From positions 1 through 47,384 of the forward strand of contig JAAWDU010000060.1 in the NCBI GenBank assembly GCA_022793905.1: DNA of 47,384 nucleotides, read 5' to 3'. The first letter of the stretch is position 1; each line of letters starts with the position of its first letter. The notes under the pieces are model-generated. The model was given only the letters and a program-made list of their open reading frames with translations. It did not search any database and had not been told where the DNA came from. This DNA is from Clostridia bacterium (GTDB taxonomy: Bacteria > Bacillota > Clostridia > TANB77 > CAG-508). Positions 1-9,350 of this stretch are shown here, piece by piece. Both the position numbers and the translations under genes were made by a program.

Positions 1-245
1 ATTCTTTTAAATGAATCTCTTTTATTTACACTCGTACCACTTATACCCTCATCTACGTATCCGTCTATATACGTCCAGTTAGAGACTTCTTTTATATGGT
101 TTTCAAAATAATATACTTGATTACTTAATGAATTTAATTGTTCGTCTTTTTCACTTGATACTCTTGCATAGTATGTAACTTTTAATGGTAGGTCATATAT
201 GCTTTTACCACTTGTTATTTCTCTTCTCATATTATATAAATCCAT
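1..245 (-). CDS. Serine site-specific recombinase (resolvase N-terminal domain), truncated at window edge
   Basis: Minus-strand translation from ATG at 245: MDLYNMRREITSGKSIYDLPLKVTYYARVSSEKDEQLNSLSNQVYYFENHIKEVSNWTYIDGYVDEGISGTSVNKRDSFKR; YARVSSxxQxxSLxxQ and DEGISGTSxxxR motifs. Confidence 0.85.
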   Translation of the reverse strand, partial: MDLYNMRREITSGKSIYDLPLKVTYYARVSSEKDEQLNSLSNQVYYFENHIKEVSNWTYIDGYVDEGISGTSVNKRDSFKR

Positions 246-1018
246 ATTTTTGTCTCCTTTCTAGTTTTATGTATTATTTGTTTTTTATAATTATACAATT
301 TTTTGCCTTTATAAGTCTAGGTTCAAGCTAAAAATATTATATATATGTCTACATTTTAGTTTTATATTAGTTTGGAAAAGAATTAGTATAGTGCTAGGAA
401 AGCAAGGCAAATAACCGCAGATTAGGCTCTTGCCTATCGAGGATTATTTGTCCGTAGCTTGACACCGCAATATGCTGATTATCTTTCAAACTTTCTCTTT
501 TTCCTTGTTTATTTCCTTCAATAATTCTTCTTGCACCTCTTCATAAGTTTCTCTATTTATAACCTTACTTTGAAATAACCTTTTATTTAATATACTTTCA
601 ATCTCTAACTTGACTTGTTTTTCAGATACAATCTGCTTTTCTATCAAAAAGTCATCACCTCTGCTTTAATTAATATTCAAGTTAGATTTGTATATTCTAT
701 CCCCCTTTCAAAAAAATTTAGCAATTATTATCCATTCAAAATTTACTTATTTTTATCCAATCTATTCTATGTACTTGCCTTCCTATCTGTTATTAGTCTT
801 ATTTTATTGCTCTTTTTATATTATTTCAATAAACACACTAAAATTTATAAAATTGCTTATATTCCAGTGCTTTTAGTATGATAAAAGTATAAAATTTTGT
901 ATTATCATCCCAAATCAAAAAAGACTAGCATATATTTTACACTAATCTTTACCAGAATTAATTTACTATTTTATGGTTCGTAAATTTATCCAAAACCTTA
1001 TTCAAAAAATGGTCCGTT

Positions 1019-1055
1019 GGTAAGAATTCGATATCTACGATATCGTATCCTTACC
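1019..1055. repeat. Inverted repeat / hairpin GGTAAGAATTCGATATC-tac-GATATCGTATCCTTACC
   Basis: Two 17-nt arms that are near-perfect reverse complements. Confidence 0.6.
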
Positions 1056-1569
1056 TCCACGCGTTAAAATATAGATTTGAATTTGTGAAAGCCTTGGAAT
1101 TACTGCGTTTATATTACTTTCATAGATGTGGAATTTTCGCACTTCAAAAAAGTGCCGTTTTTCCATATTTTTTGATACTATGTTTTGCATAAATAATATT
1201 TTTAATATCCCAAATTATGAGTTTGTTATATTTTTATTTTATTGAAATTGTTGCTACTACTTTTTTTATAATGTTATTTATTTAAAATTATAGTTTAATT
1301 TTTACGCTTCACGTCTTATTTATAAAATCTATTTTTCTGCTTAAAACTAAGAAAATTATTAAACTATTTTTAACTATATCTTTGTACTGTATATATCTGC
1401 TCAAATAATATAGCGCGCTTGTTTTATGTATACTTTACAAATACTCTATTTGCAATACGTTTATTAATTTTTATTGGTTTTAATAATATGGAAAATTTAA
1501 TGTTAAAATTTTATGATTTTTCTATATTTATATTTAGAATAAAAATTTGTAAATTTTGCGAACATTTGA

Positions 1570-1598
1570 TTGACTTTTCTGTGATATTTTTATATAAT
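1570..1598 (+). promoter_or_regulatory. Sigma70-type promoter for toxin mRNA
   Basis: TTGACT (1570-1575), 17-nt spacer, TATAAT (1593-1598). Confidence 0.8.
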
Positions 1599-1662
1599 AC
1601 TATTTATAGATGAGCAAAGCAGAGTGTGGCGTGTCGTTTCTCACGAAAGGAGGGCGATGCGT

Positions 1663-1815
1663 ATGCTAATCGAACAAATATATCTTTTCTTCATATACAT
1701 ACTTCTATTTGAACTTGCATTTATTACTGTATTAGTTATTGCATTATTTGTAGCCTTAGTTATGACTTCAAGAAAACTAGACAGCAAAGAAAATACATCT
1801 CTGCCTGGTCGTTAG
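1663..1815 (+). CDS. Small hydrophobic single-TM peptide, type I toxin-like
   Basis: MLIEQIYLFFIYILLFELAFITVLVIALFVALVMTSRKLDSKENTSLPGR; GGAGG upstream; short TM peptide with charged tail; convergent antisense promoter. Confidence 0.65.
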   Translation: MLIEQIYLFFIYILLFELAFITVLVIALFVALVMTSRKLDSKENTSLPGR

Positions 1816-1824
1816 AGATGTATT
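1792..1824. terminator. Bidirectional hairpin terminator shared by toxin mRNA and antisense RNA
   Basis: AATACATCTCT-gcctggtcgtt-AGAGATGTATT perfect 11-bp stem. Confidence 0.7.
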
Positions 1825-1885
1825 CTTAATTTTCTAAATATTTATAACGACACGCCATATTTCTGTGGTCGCTCATCTTTGTTAT
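1792..1885 (-). ncRNA. Putative antitoxin RNA convergent to toxin mRNA
   Basis: Minus-strand promoter directly upstream; transcript 5' end GATGAGC...TGGCGTGTCGTT repeats the toxin mRNA 5' sequence; ends at shared hairpin. Confidence 0.55.
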
Positions 1886-1889
1886 AATT

Positions 1890-1918
1890 ATTATACTTGA
1901 ATTGGATAAAAAAGTCAA
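1890..1918 (-). promoter_or_regulatory. Sigma70-type promoter for the antisense RNA
   Basis: Minus strand TTGACT (1918-1913), 17-nt spacer, TATAAT (1895-1890). Confidence 0.8.
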
Positions 1919-1936
1919 CTATTTCTGTTCGTGATT

Positions 1937-2371
1937 TCAATCATTTAAAATATTAACTATCTCCTTTGGTGCAATTAGCTTTTTCTTATGATTCATTACT
2001 GCTGTTTTAATATAATTTCCTCTCAATTCAATATTCATTTTATTTACTATCTCATCATAATCAAACCACTTCACATCTAAAATTTCTTTCTCGTCAAATT
2101 CAATATTTTCTTTAATTAGCTTAGCACTAAAAGCTACCATTACAAACAAATCATCTTGTAAAACTTTATTAGCAATATAGCATACTCCATCTAGTTCTAC
2201 ATCACAACCTGTTTCCTCTTTTATTTCTCTAATTGCTCCTTCCTTTAAACTTTCATTAAAATCCAAATGTCCTGCTGGAAAGTTCCATTTTTTATAAGCT
2301 TTCTCCTGTGCCTCTTGTACTAATAAATATTTACCAGTCTTTTCTATAATTCCACCTACTATTACTTTCAT
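1937..2371 (-). CDS. NUDIX hydrolase
   Basis: GHLDFNESLKEGAIREIKEETG nudix box; intact ORF. Confidence 0.85.
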   Translation of the reverse strand: MKVIVGGIIEKTGKYLLVQEAQEKAYKKWNFPAGHLDFNESLKEGAIREIKEETGCDVELDGVCYIANKVLQDDLFVMVAFSAKLIKENIEFDEKEILDVKWFDYDEIVNKMNIELRGNYIKTAVMNHKKKLIAPKEIVNILND

Positions 2372-2385
2372 TGGACTTTACCTCC

Positions 2386-2904
2386 TTATCTTAAATACTC
2401 ATATTTTCTACTTACTATTCTATAAATCTCTCTTGCTCCATTGCTTAATTCATTCTCATCTACTTCACCAATTTTATATCTTTCATATCCTAAACATTTG
2501 TCTGGCTCTTTAATTTCTAATTGTCCAGTTTTCAAATTTCCTTTATATACAAGGTATACCCAAGCCTGTTGCTTATTATATCTATTATCAAATGTAACTC
2601 CATAGGTTGCCATAATAAATTCATCAATTTCGATATTTGCTTCTTCTCCAACTTCTTCTATAATCTCCCTTTTAAGTGCATTTCTAAAATCATTATCACT
2701 TTCCTTAACTCTTCCACCTATTGTTTCTAATTTTAATCTTTCATCTCTGCAACCTGGTCCTCTTCTTTGAAAAATAATTTTATTATCTTTATCAAAAGCA
2801 CATAAAATAACTGCTACTTCATAATCTTTTGAAATCTCTCTATTATTTTTTAATTTTTCTTTTAATTCACTTATATCGTTTACTTCATATGTAAATAATT
2901 CCAT
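2386..2904 (-). CDS. NUDIX hydrolase
   Basis: GGRVKESDNDFRNALKREIIEEVGEE nudix-box-like; intact ORF. Confidence 0.75.
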   Translation of the reverse strand: MELFTYEVNDISELKEKLKNNREISKDYEVAVILCAFDKDNKIIFQRRGPGCRDERLKLETIGGRVKESDNDFRNALKREIIEEVGEEANIEIDEFIMATYGVTFDNRYNKQQAWVYLVYKGNLKTGQLEIKEPDKCLGYERYKIGEVDENELSNGAREIYRIVSRKYEYLR

Positions 2905-2929
2905 TTTACCAACTCCGTTTATGCTAAAT

Positions 2930-3568
2930 TTAGTATCTCTTTATTGTATATTTTTTTAACTCTTCTACATATTTTTCTATTGAATTATTATTTATTTCTT
3001 CTGGAGTAATTTTGCAGTGCCCCATAATCTGCTTTTCTATCCCTAAAGAACATTCTATCAAATAATCTGCTTTTTCTTTGTTTGACCATACAGACAATGG
3101 TTTATCTTTGTATCTAGTTTTTGCATCTTCTAATCTTTCCTTTATGCTAACTACTCCACTAGGACTGACTCTTTGATCACAGTAGGCACATATTTTTCTC
3201 TCATATGAATTAGATTTTAGAGTTTCTTCATTTTTTCTTGACCTTTTTCCATCTAATATCTCTATTTCTTTTTCATTTAATCCTTCTTGTTTTCCAATTT
3301 CAAGATTGATTTCATGGTCATTAGTTCCATACTTATCAAAATACTTTTTTCTGGTTTTTATAAAGCCTTCATCTTTAGAAAAATCCTTTGGGATTTTTAC
3401 AATGTTCCCCATATCATGTAATAAGCTCACTCTAATTATTGCTTCCTTATCTATTTTTGGTCCATTCCAATTATCTATTATAAGGTTACTACACGCTGCA
3501 ACCCTTAACATATGCATTTGTAAATTTTCTGGCAAATGATATTTATTATAAATTTCTATAATATTCAT
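2930..3568 (-). CDS. HD-domain protein
   Basis: RVAACSNLI..VSLLHDMGNIVK HD motif; intact ORF. Confidence 0.7.
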   Translation of the reverse strand: MNIIEIYNKYHLPENLQMHMLRVAACSNLIIDNWNGPKIDKEAIIRVSLLHDMGNIVKIPKDFSKDEGFIKTRKKYFDKYGTNDHEINLEIGKQEGLNEKEIEILDGKRSRKNEETLKSNSYERKICAYCDQRVSPSGVVSIKERLEDAKTRYKDKPLSVWSNKEKADYLIECSLGIEKQIMGHCKITPEEINNNSIEKYVEELKKYTIKRY

Positions 3569-3617
3569 AAATTTTACCTCTAACTATATTTAATAAATTA
3601 ACTTTATATATTTATCA

Positions 3618-4742
3618 TCATCCTATCTCTTGAAAACTAAATTCTAATGTTCTATTACTATTTATCCTATATAATCCTTTTCTTTGTATAGGACTTATAT
3701 GAATATATGCATCTAATGGTGTCTCTCTTTTTAAAATATACTTTTCTTCTTGTACAGTTAATTCTAGTTGTTTCAAAACAAGTATATTAAAATATTCTAT
3801 AATTTCTCTTTCTGAAATATTAGGACTTAAAGCAAGCATATGTTGGGTAGTTTCAAAAAAGAATAACCTTTTATCATCAGTATATACATTTGGTTCTGTG
3901 TACTTTTTTAAATTTAGTCCATTTATTTGTATTTCTTCAGAACATATATTAGTACTTTCTTTTATGCTATATTGAATATTAGTATTGTCTACATTTTTCA
4001 TAGAGACTACGTTGACACATCCTGAACATAGTTGAAATATTTTGTCTGGATACATTTTCATATTCTCTTTTTTTATTTCAGCAGTTACATCAATGTAATT
4101 TATTATAACATTATTCCAATTTGCATTTTCAACAAATATTAAATACTTCAATTTACCACTACATATGCTTTTTATTTGTTTGATTAAATTATAATCTTTA
4201 TATATTTCGTATTTTTCTAACTTTAAATTACTTGTATCTCTTATCTCTGAAAAATATTCTCCCTCTTCATTAGTATATACTTTGCATAAATCTTCTACTT
4301 CAATTATAAGTCCAAAAATTTGACCACTTGAATAATTTTGTCTATACTTATCTTTCCTTTGTAATTTTTGTTCTATCATCTCTTTTAGATTTTGTCTCAT
4401 ATACCTAATATTAGTTCTTATTTCGTCACCTGTGAAAGTTAATGTTGAAAATATTTCACTTTCACATTCCGACGCCTTATGTACCTTATTATCAATTACT
4501 TTCTTTCTTGAATAACTTTTATTGTTTTTTCTTTTATTTCTAGGTGAACTATCAATACTAAACTTTTCAAAGTAATACTCATTATATGCATAATCTGGTC
4601 CACCATTTTTATCTAATTCCTCTAAATATTCTAGTTTTTTTATGATATCTTTTATATTTTCTGTATCATCATTAATTGAATTTATTTGAATAGCATTTTT
4701 TATTTTATTTAGAAATTCAGCCTCCAACTTTGCATTATCCAT
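3618..4742 (-). CDS. Hypothetical protein paired with the ATPase/TOPRIM gene
   Basis: Intact 374-aa ORF immediately downstream of 4770..6734 on the same strand. Confidence 0.55.
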   Translation of the reverse strand: MDNAKLEAEFLNKIKNAIQINSINDDTENIKDIIKKLEYLEELDKNGGPDYAYNEYYFEKFSIDSSPRNKRKNNKSYSRKKVIDNKVHKASECESEIFSTLTFTGDEIRTNIRYMRQNLKEMIEQKLQRKDKYRQNYSSGQIFGLIIEVEDLCKVYTNEEGEYFSEIRDTSNLKLEKYEIYKDYNLIKQIKSICSGKLKYLIFVENANWNNVIINYIDVTAEIKKENMKMYPDKIFQLCSGCVNVVSMKNVDNTNIQYSIKESTNICSEEIQINGLNLKKYTEPNVYTDDKRLFFFETTQHMLALSPNISEREIIEYFNILVLKQLELTVQEEKYILKRETPLDAYIHISPIQRKGLYRINSNRTLEFSFQEIG

Positions 4743-4769
4743 CTTTTACCTCTTATTCTCATATTCGTG

Positions 4770-6734
4770 TTATTTCATTTTTCCCTCTTGTATTATTTTT
4801 TCTATAATATCAAATATTTTTGAAAATTCTGAAAAATCAAATTTATCAAAATTTGGTTTATTTCGCTTTATATTTTCTATAAAGTTTTCTTTAGTCATAG
4901 CATAATTTATTTTTGTACCTTCATCCATCTTGTATACTTTTTTAGTATTACTTCCATCAATAATCATTAATGGATTAAAATCACTCTTCTCAATATTATC
5001 AATAACATATCTGCATACTAATTTATTAGTTTCTTTATCTATCCCAAATTCGTTAAATTCATTAGCTAAAAATATTCTTCTTCCATTTTCATCTTCTGTT
5101 TTCAATTCTTCATCTTTGAAATAATGTTCAATAGATATTGAATCAGTTTCATTTCTATTACTTGGAATGGGAATATTAAATTTATATACATTATTATTTC
5201 CCCTTATATATTCCTTATCTAAAATATACTTTTTATTGTCCCTATCAAATATACAAATTTTTATATTGTCATCCATTCCTTTTTGTAAATATTCAAAAGT
5301 TTTTTCTAGTTCTCCGTCACCAGTATTTTCATATTCTTTAATATCAAAGAATTCAATTTTCTCTTTTATTTCTTCATATCCTTTTAATTTAGTTAACACT
5401 AATTTCAGGTATTCTACATCAGTTTTTCCCTCAGTATATATAATTATTTTATCATTTATTCTCTTTAATCTATTATTTTCCTCTTCTAATACTTTATTTC
5501 TACTTATTACATTATTAGTTTCTAGTTCTAAAATATCATATGCCTTAATCATTTCTTCAAATGCATTAATATCAGTCAATTTTTCTCCATTTGGCATATT
5601 TATAATATCAATATCGTTTCCATATTCTTTTTTCAAACCACTCAATAGAAATGGTGAATGTGCAGTAATAATAAACTGAACTTTTGGAAATAATCTCATT
5701 AGTTTTGGTAAAATTTTATAGCAATAATCAATATGTAAACTTATATCAACTTCATCAATAATAACACAGCCTTTTATGTCTTCAAATTCAAAATCATCAT
5801 GATTTATATCCCACTCTTTTAATATTGATGTAGCTATAGCTAGCAAAAACATTTCACCAGTGGAAAGTTGAGAAATAGAACTGACAAAAAACTCCTTTCC
5901 TCTAATTTGTATATCTAAATTTTTTCTAGTAGGAAATGTAATGTTACATACATTATCTTTAATAGTGTTAATAATCTCATTTACTAATTGTTGTATTTTA
6001 GTTTGTCTTCTTGTTCTTGTTGATATTTTTACTGTCGCTATACTTTTATTAGGCACAAGTTCAACTTCATTTGGTTTTTCTTCATATATATATTCTTTTT
6101 CTAAGTATACATAGTTTAGCCAGCTGTTTATGTTATCTATCAAATCTATTTTTATAAAATTAGTTTTTGATTTTCCAACAAAAGCATTGGTATCATAATT
6201 TATTCTATTATAATTCTCAGAATTATACCACATTGGCTGATAAAATTTATCGCTTGGAAAATATAGTAAGATATCATTTTCAAAATCCTTTTGAGTAACA
6301 TTATTTATATTAACTTTTTTTGAAAACTTAGTATCTTTAAAATCTTGCTCATCACTTAATTGATTAGTTAAAACTTCTTCTCTGACTAATGCCTCTTCTG
6401 GATTTAATGACATTACGTCAATATAATCTACATTTTTTTCGTCTATGAGTATTTTTATTTGCACTTTTGAAGTGTTTTTACCATTTTTTATATATCTTAG
6501 ACTTCCAATTTTATAATAATTATTTGAATTTACTTCTTGTATTCCATTCGGATATAATTTTCTTTTTAATTCAACTAAAGAATCTATTAAATTTGATATA
6601 AGTAATGTTTTTCCACTTCCATTTTTACCAACTAAAATTAATGGCACTGGATTATTTGCTTCATTTTTCCTAAATGTATAATTAAATTTTTCGATATTTC
6701 CATAATTAGTTATTTCTATTTTTTGAAAATTCAT
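4770..6734 (-). CDS. AAA/ABC-type ATPase with C-terminal TOPRIM-like region (OLD-family-like)
   Basis: Walker A LVGKNGSGKTLLI, signature LSTGEMFLLAIA, Walker B GCVIIDEVDISLH, TAHSPFLL, then IIIYTEGKTDVEYL. Confidence 0.75.
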   Translation of the reverse strand: MNFQKIEITNYGNIEKFNYTFRKNEANNPVPLILVGKNGSGKTLLISNLIDSLVELKRKLYPNGIQEVNSNNYYKIGSLRYIKNGKNTSKVQIKILIDEKNVDYIDVMSLNPEEALVREEVLTNQLSDEQDFKDTKFSKKVNINNVTQKDFENDILLYFPSDKFYQPMWYNSENYNRINYDTNAFVGKSKTNFIKIDLIDNINSWLNYVYLEKEYIYEEKPNEVELVPNKSIATVKISTRTRRQTKIQQLVNEIINTIKDNVCNITFPTRKNLDIQIRGKEFFVSSISQLSTGEMFLLAIATSILKEWDINHDDFEFEDIKGCVIIDEVDISLHIDYCYKILPKLMRLFPKVQFIITAHSPFLLSGLKKEYGNDIDIINMPNGEKLTDINAFEEMIKAYDILELETNNVISRNKVLEEENNRLKRINDKIIIYTEGKTDVEYLKLVLTKLKGYEEIKEKIEFFDIKEYENTGDGELEKTFEYLQKGMDDNIKICIFDRDNKKYILDKEYIRGNNNVYKFNIPIPSNRNETDSISIEHYFKDEELKTEDENGRRIFLANEFNEFGIDKETNKLVCRYVIDNIEKSDFNPLMIIDGSNTKKVYKMDEGTKINYAMTKENFIENIKRNKPNFDKFDFSEFSKIFDIIEKIIQEGKMK

Positions 6735-6864
6735 TTTTTGCTCCTCTTATGCTTTTATTATTTTTCTTCTTACTTAAATTTTATAATTTTTTGTTATAAT
6801 CACTTTTCATATCTCATATATTATTTGATATATTTATATCACAAATTTCTCTTTATTTCAACAT

Positions 6865-7167
6865 TCACATCTCCACCTTACACTCCACCTCATACAAAAA
6901 CTTTTCCCTTACCACATAGCCTGTCCTATTTTCTCCCTGCTTTGTTATATAGCCTTTTCTTGCTTGTTCTCTCACAAATTCAAACCTACTACATCCATTC
7001 TCTTTCTTGCAACCATTATAGATGTGATGATACCTGATTCTAAATCTGCTGTTACATCTTGCACATAGCCGTAATCTTCTTCCATCTGTGATGTTTATCA
7101 CTTCTTTGTGTTTAAAATCCAATCCTTTGCTTCCCATAAAAATACCCCCTATTGCATATATATGCAT
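6865..7167 (-). pseudogene. YlmC/YmxH-like (PRC-barrel) fragment if CGG at 7071 is recoded; otherwise unknown ORF
   Basis: Skipping C at 7071 gives FKHKEVINITDGRRLGYVQDVTADLESGIITSIMV, resembling YlmC/YmxH sporulation proteins, then an early stop; the un-skipped frame stays open to 6865. Confidence 0.35.
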
Positions 7168-7372
7168 GGGAGCTTGGGAATTATTAAATATATTGTGTTT
7201 TTGCGAACAATCAATTGGCTTTTTCCTGTATTTTTATTTCCAAAAAAAGTAAAGTACATAAGTTTAGTACCTTTTACTTACACATTTTATTTTACACTAT
7301 CATCAATTTAATTCTGTATTTTTTCCTCAATTTTATATTGACTTTTACATTTTTGAAGTCGTCATTTTCACT

Positions 7373-8237
7373 TTATTTGAATAATGATAAAAATTTTTCT
7401 TTTAATTCTCGCAGTTTATCAAATATCCTTTCAAAAACATTTTTTTCTTTCGTTTCTTGTGTTTGGTTTAAGAATTCTAATTGCTTTTTAGTCAATTTCC
7501 CTTTAGGAGTATAATACATATTTTCATCTCTGCAATACTGTGAATCCATTTCAAGATTTTTGTGTAAATCAAAAATGCTTTCACCCTCTGCAATAGAATA
7601 TTTCCCTTTTTCATATTTAAGAACAGACCCTTGTTCTATCATATGATAAACATCATGTGGCATATCTATTTCTTGAAAACTTTCTCCATTATGTATAAGT
7701 TCTGTCTTCCATGCTTTGCAATCTCCGCTCTATACTTTTGACATAATATAATTCACCATTTTTTCTTATTTTGTTTAAATTTTTTTGTTGCTCATTTAGC
7801 AAATTGGTTTCGTATTCTTTCATTTGATAATATGCATCTTGCGTCATTTCTTTATCTATTATATACTTATTATCAATTTTTTGTAGTATAGTACCTGTTT
7901 TACAATTTACTGGGCATTTATTTGTTTCTATTTGCCAATCTTTAATTTTATCTTGTTCTATATTATACTCTCTTATTATATTATTACTTTTGCCAGCCTT
8001 TAAAACTGTATAAATTTCTTTCATATCATATGTTTTTGCAAATTCTTTAAGTATTTCTTTGTATTTTTCCTCCACTTTCTCCAAATTTTCATTTGTAAAT
8101 TTTCCATTATCTATAGGTAAATTATATATTAATAATTCTTCTGTTTCCAAACTTTCAGTTAATTCTTCTGTAAATTTTTTCACATCATTATTAAAAAGAC
8201 TATTTTCTTTTGTAGCATGCTCTATATCTAGTTCCAA
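7373..8237 (-). CDS. Mobile-element-associated protein, about 288 aa, one CGG recoding site
   Basis: ORFs 7689..8237 and 7373..7663 fuse when C at 7727 is skipped (..KSIE-G-DCKAWKTELIHNGESFQEIDMPHDVYHMIEQG..); length 865 = 1 mod 3. Confidence 0.65.
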
Positions 8238-8490
8238 ACAGCCATTCCTCCTTTTATTATATTTTTGTACATTTGATATTTTTATGTATAGAAATATACA
8301 TGATATAAACTTTCTTGATTAAAATCTATATTTATATTACTATATTTTTTATGATTTTTCAATACTTTTTTCAAAACATTTTGAAATTATAGTAATTTCT
8401 TATAAGTTGAATTATTACATCTCTACCTTACAAACTATCTCATATGCAAACTTGTCTCTTACCACATTCCGACTAGTTTTGCTAAATTAT

Positions 8491-8520
8491 CCCCCCGCAC
8501 TTTATAGATAAGTACGGGGG
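8491..8520. terminator. GC-rich hairpin
   Basis: CCCCCGCACTT..AAGTACGGGGG inverted repeat. Confidence 0.6.
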
Positions 8521-8526
8521 AATATT

Positions 8527-9165
8527 TTACATCTTGTTACCTTTCGAGACGCCCTCCTCAACACAATCATAGCAAGAATCTCTTGCATCCAGTAACTTTT
8601 GAAAAAGCTCTGCTGATGTTGGTTCCTTTTCGTTCCCTTCTCTTATGTCTCCTAAAATCACTCGAATATTTGGGTTTTCATCAGCTGTTGAAATAATCTC
8701 TTCTTCCTCTTTTCCTCCTATATTGAGTTTGTACATTGTATTTTCAATAACACCATGTACCCCCCCACTAAGAAGTACTATACCAGTAAGGAAACTTAAG
8801 ATTATGCCAATCACTTGGCAATCCCTCATAAATGCCGAAAATTTGCTTTCACTGTTTCTCAAGCACCATGCAAAAACTGTATCAAATTCTGCAATTACCT
8901 TTTGCTCTCTTTTAAGTTCTCTGATTTGCTCATCCAAGTATGTCCTGTCACAGTTTCTTTCTGCAACTTCGTCCGCCTGGATTTCATATTGCTGAATATT
9001 GGCATTGGAAATGCCATATTTAGCAATACTCAAAACCATCGGAAAAAAGATTGCAATGAGTAGCTGACCGATTAAGATCATGCTTACCAGAGTCTTCGCA
9101 GAATGCCGGGTCTCGAAAATGCTTTTGAAAATAGCTTTCATTGTAATACCTCCAAATTTAGCCAC
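8527..9165 (-). CDS. Hypothetical membrane protein, compositionally foreign, contains in-frame CGG
   Basis: Intact 212-aa ORF with noticeably more GC-rich codons than neighbours; GAG ACC CGG CAT at 9106-9108; promoter TTGTCT-17-TATAAT upstream. Confidence 0.6.
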   Translation of the reverse strand: MAKFGGITMKAIFKSIFETRHSAKTLVSMILIGQLLIAIFFPMVLSIAKYGISNANIQQYEIQADEVAERNCDRTYLDEQIRELKREQKVIAEFDTVFAWCLRNSESKFSAFMRDCQVIGIILSFLTGIVLLSGGVHGVIENTMYKLNIGGKEEEEIISTADENPNIRVILGDIREGNEKEPTSAELFQKLLDARDSCYDCVEEGVSKGNKM

Positions 9166-9185
9166 TTGGGCTTTATCATAACTTT

Positions 9186-9214
9186 ATTATACCATATTTA
9201 GACTAAAAAGACAA
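9186..9214 (-). promoter_or_regulatory. Sigma70-type promoter upstream of ORF 8527..9165
   Basis: Minus strand TTGTCT (9214-9209), 17-nt spacer, TATAAT (9191-9186). Confidence 0.65.
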
Positions 9215-9252
9215 GAGCTCTGCATCTTTTAAATTCTTCTGTCTTTTCACTA

Positions 9253-9283
9253 GAACAAAACTCCTCGTCGCTCTTTGTTCCAC
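9253..9283. repeat. 31-nt stem-loop repeat, copy 1 (copy 2 at 47167..47197)
   Basis: gaacaaaactcctcgtcgctctttgttccac; about 28/31 identical to copy 2; GAACAAA/TTTGTTC arms. Confidence 0.6.
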
Positions 9284-9350
9284 GTAAATAAAAAATATTC
9301 AAAATGTTTTTTTGTTAAATTACAAAAGATAGCAATTTTTAATTAACTTG

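Noticed and set aside
615-881. Plus-strand ORFs 615..881, 1419..1613, 6723..7037, and the many plus-strand ORFs antisense to minus-strand genes
   Set aside because: Phe/Ser/Leu-rich antisense or AT-rich spurious translations without motifs or RBS.
1059-1170. Minus-strand 43-codon ORF (MEKRHFFEVRKFHIYESNINAVIPRLSQIQIYILTRGGKDTIS) with in-frame CGG
   Set aside because: No recognisable family, no RBS evidence; cannot serve as a counterexample to the recoding rule.
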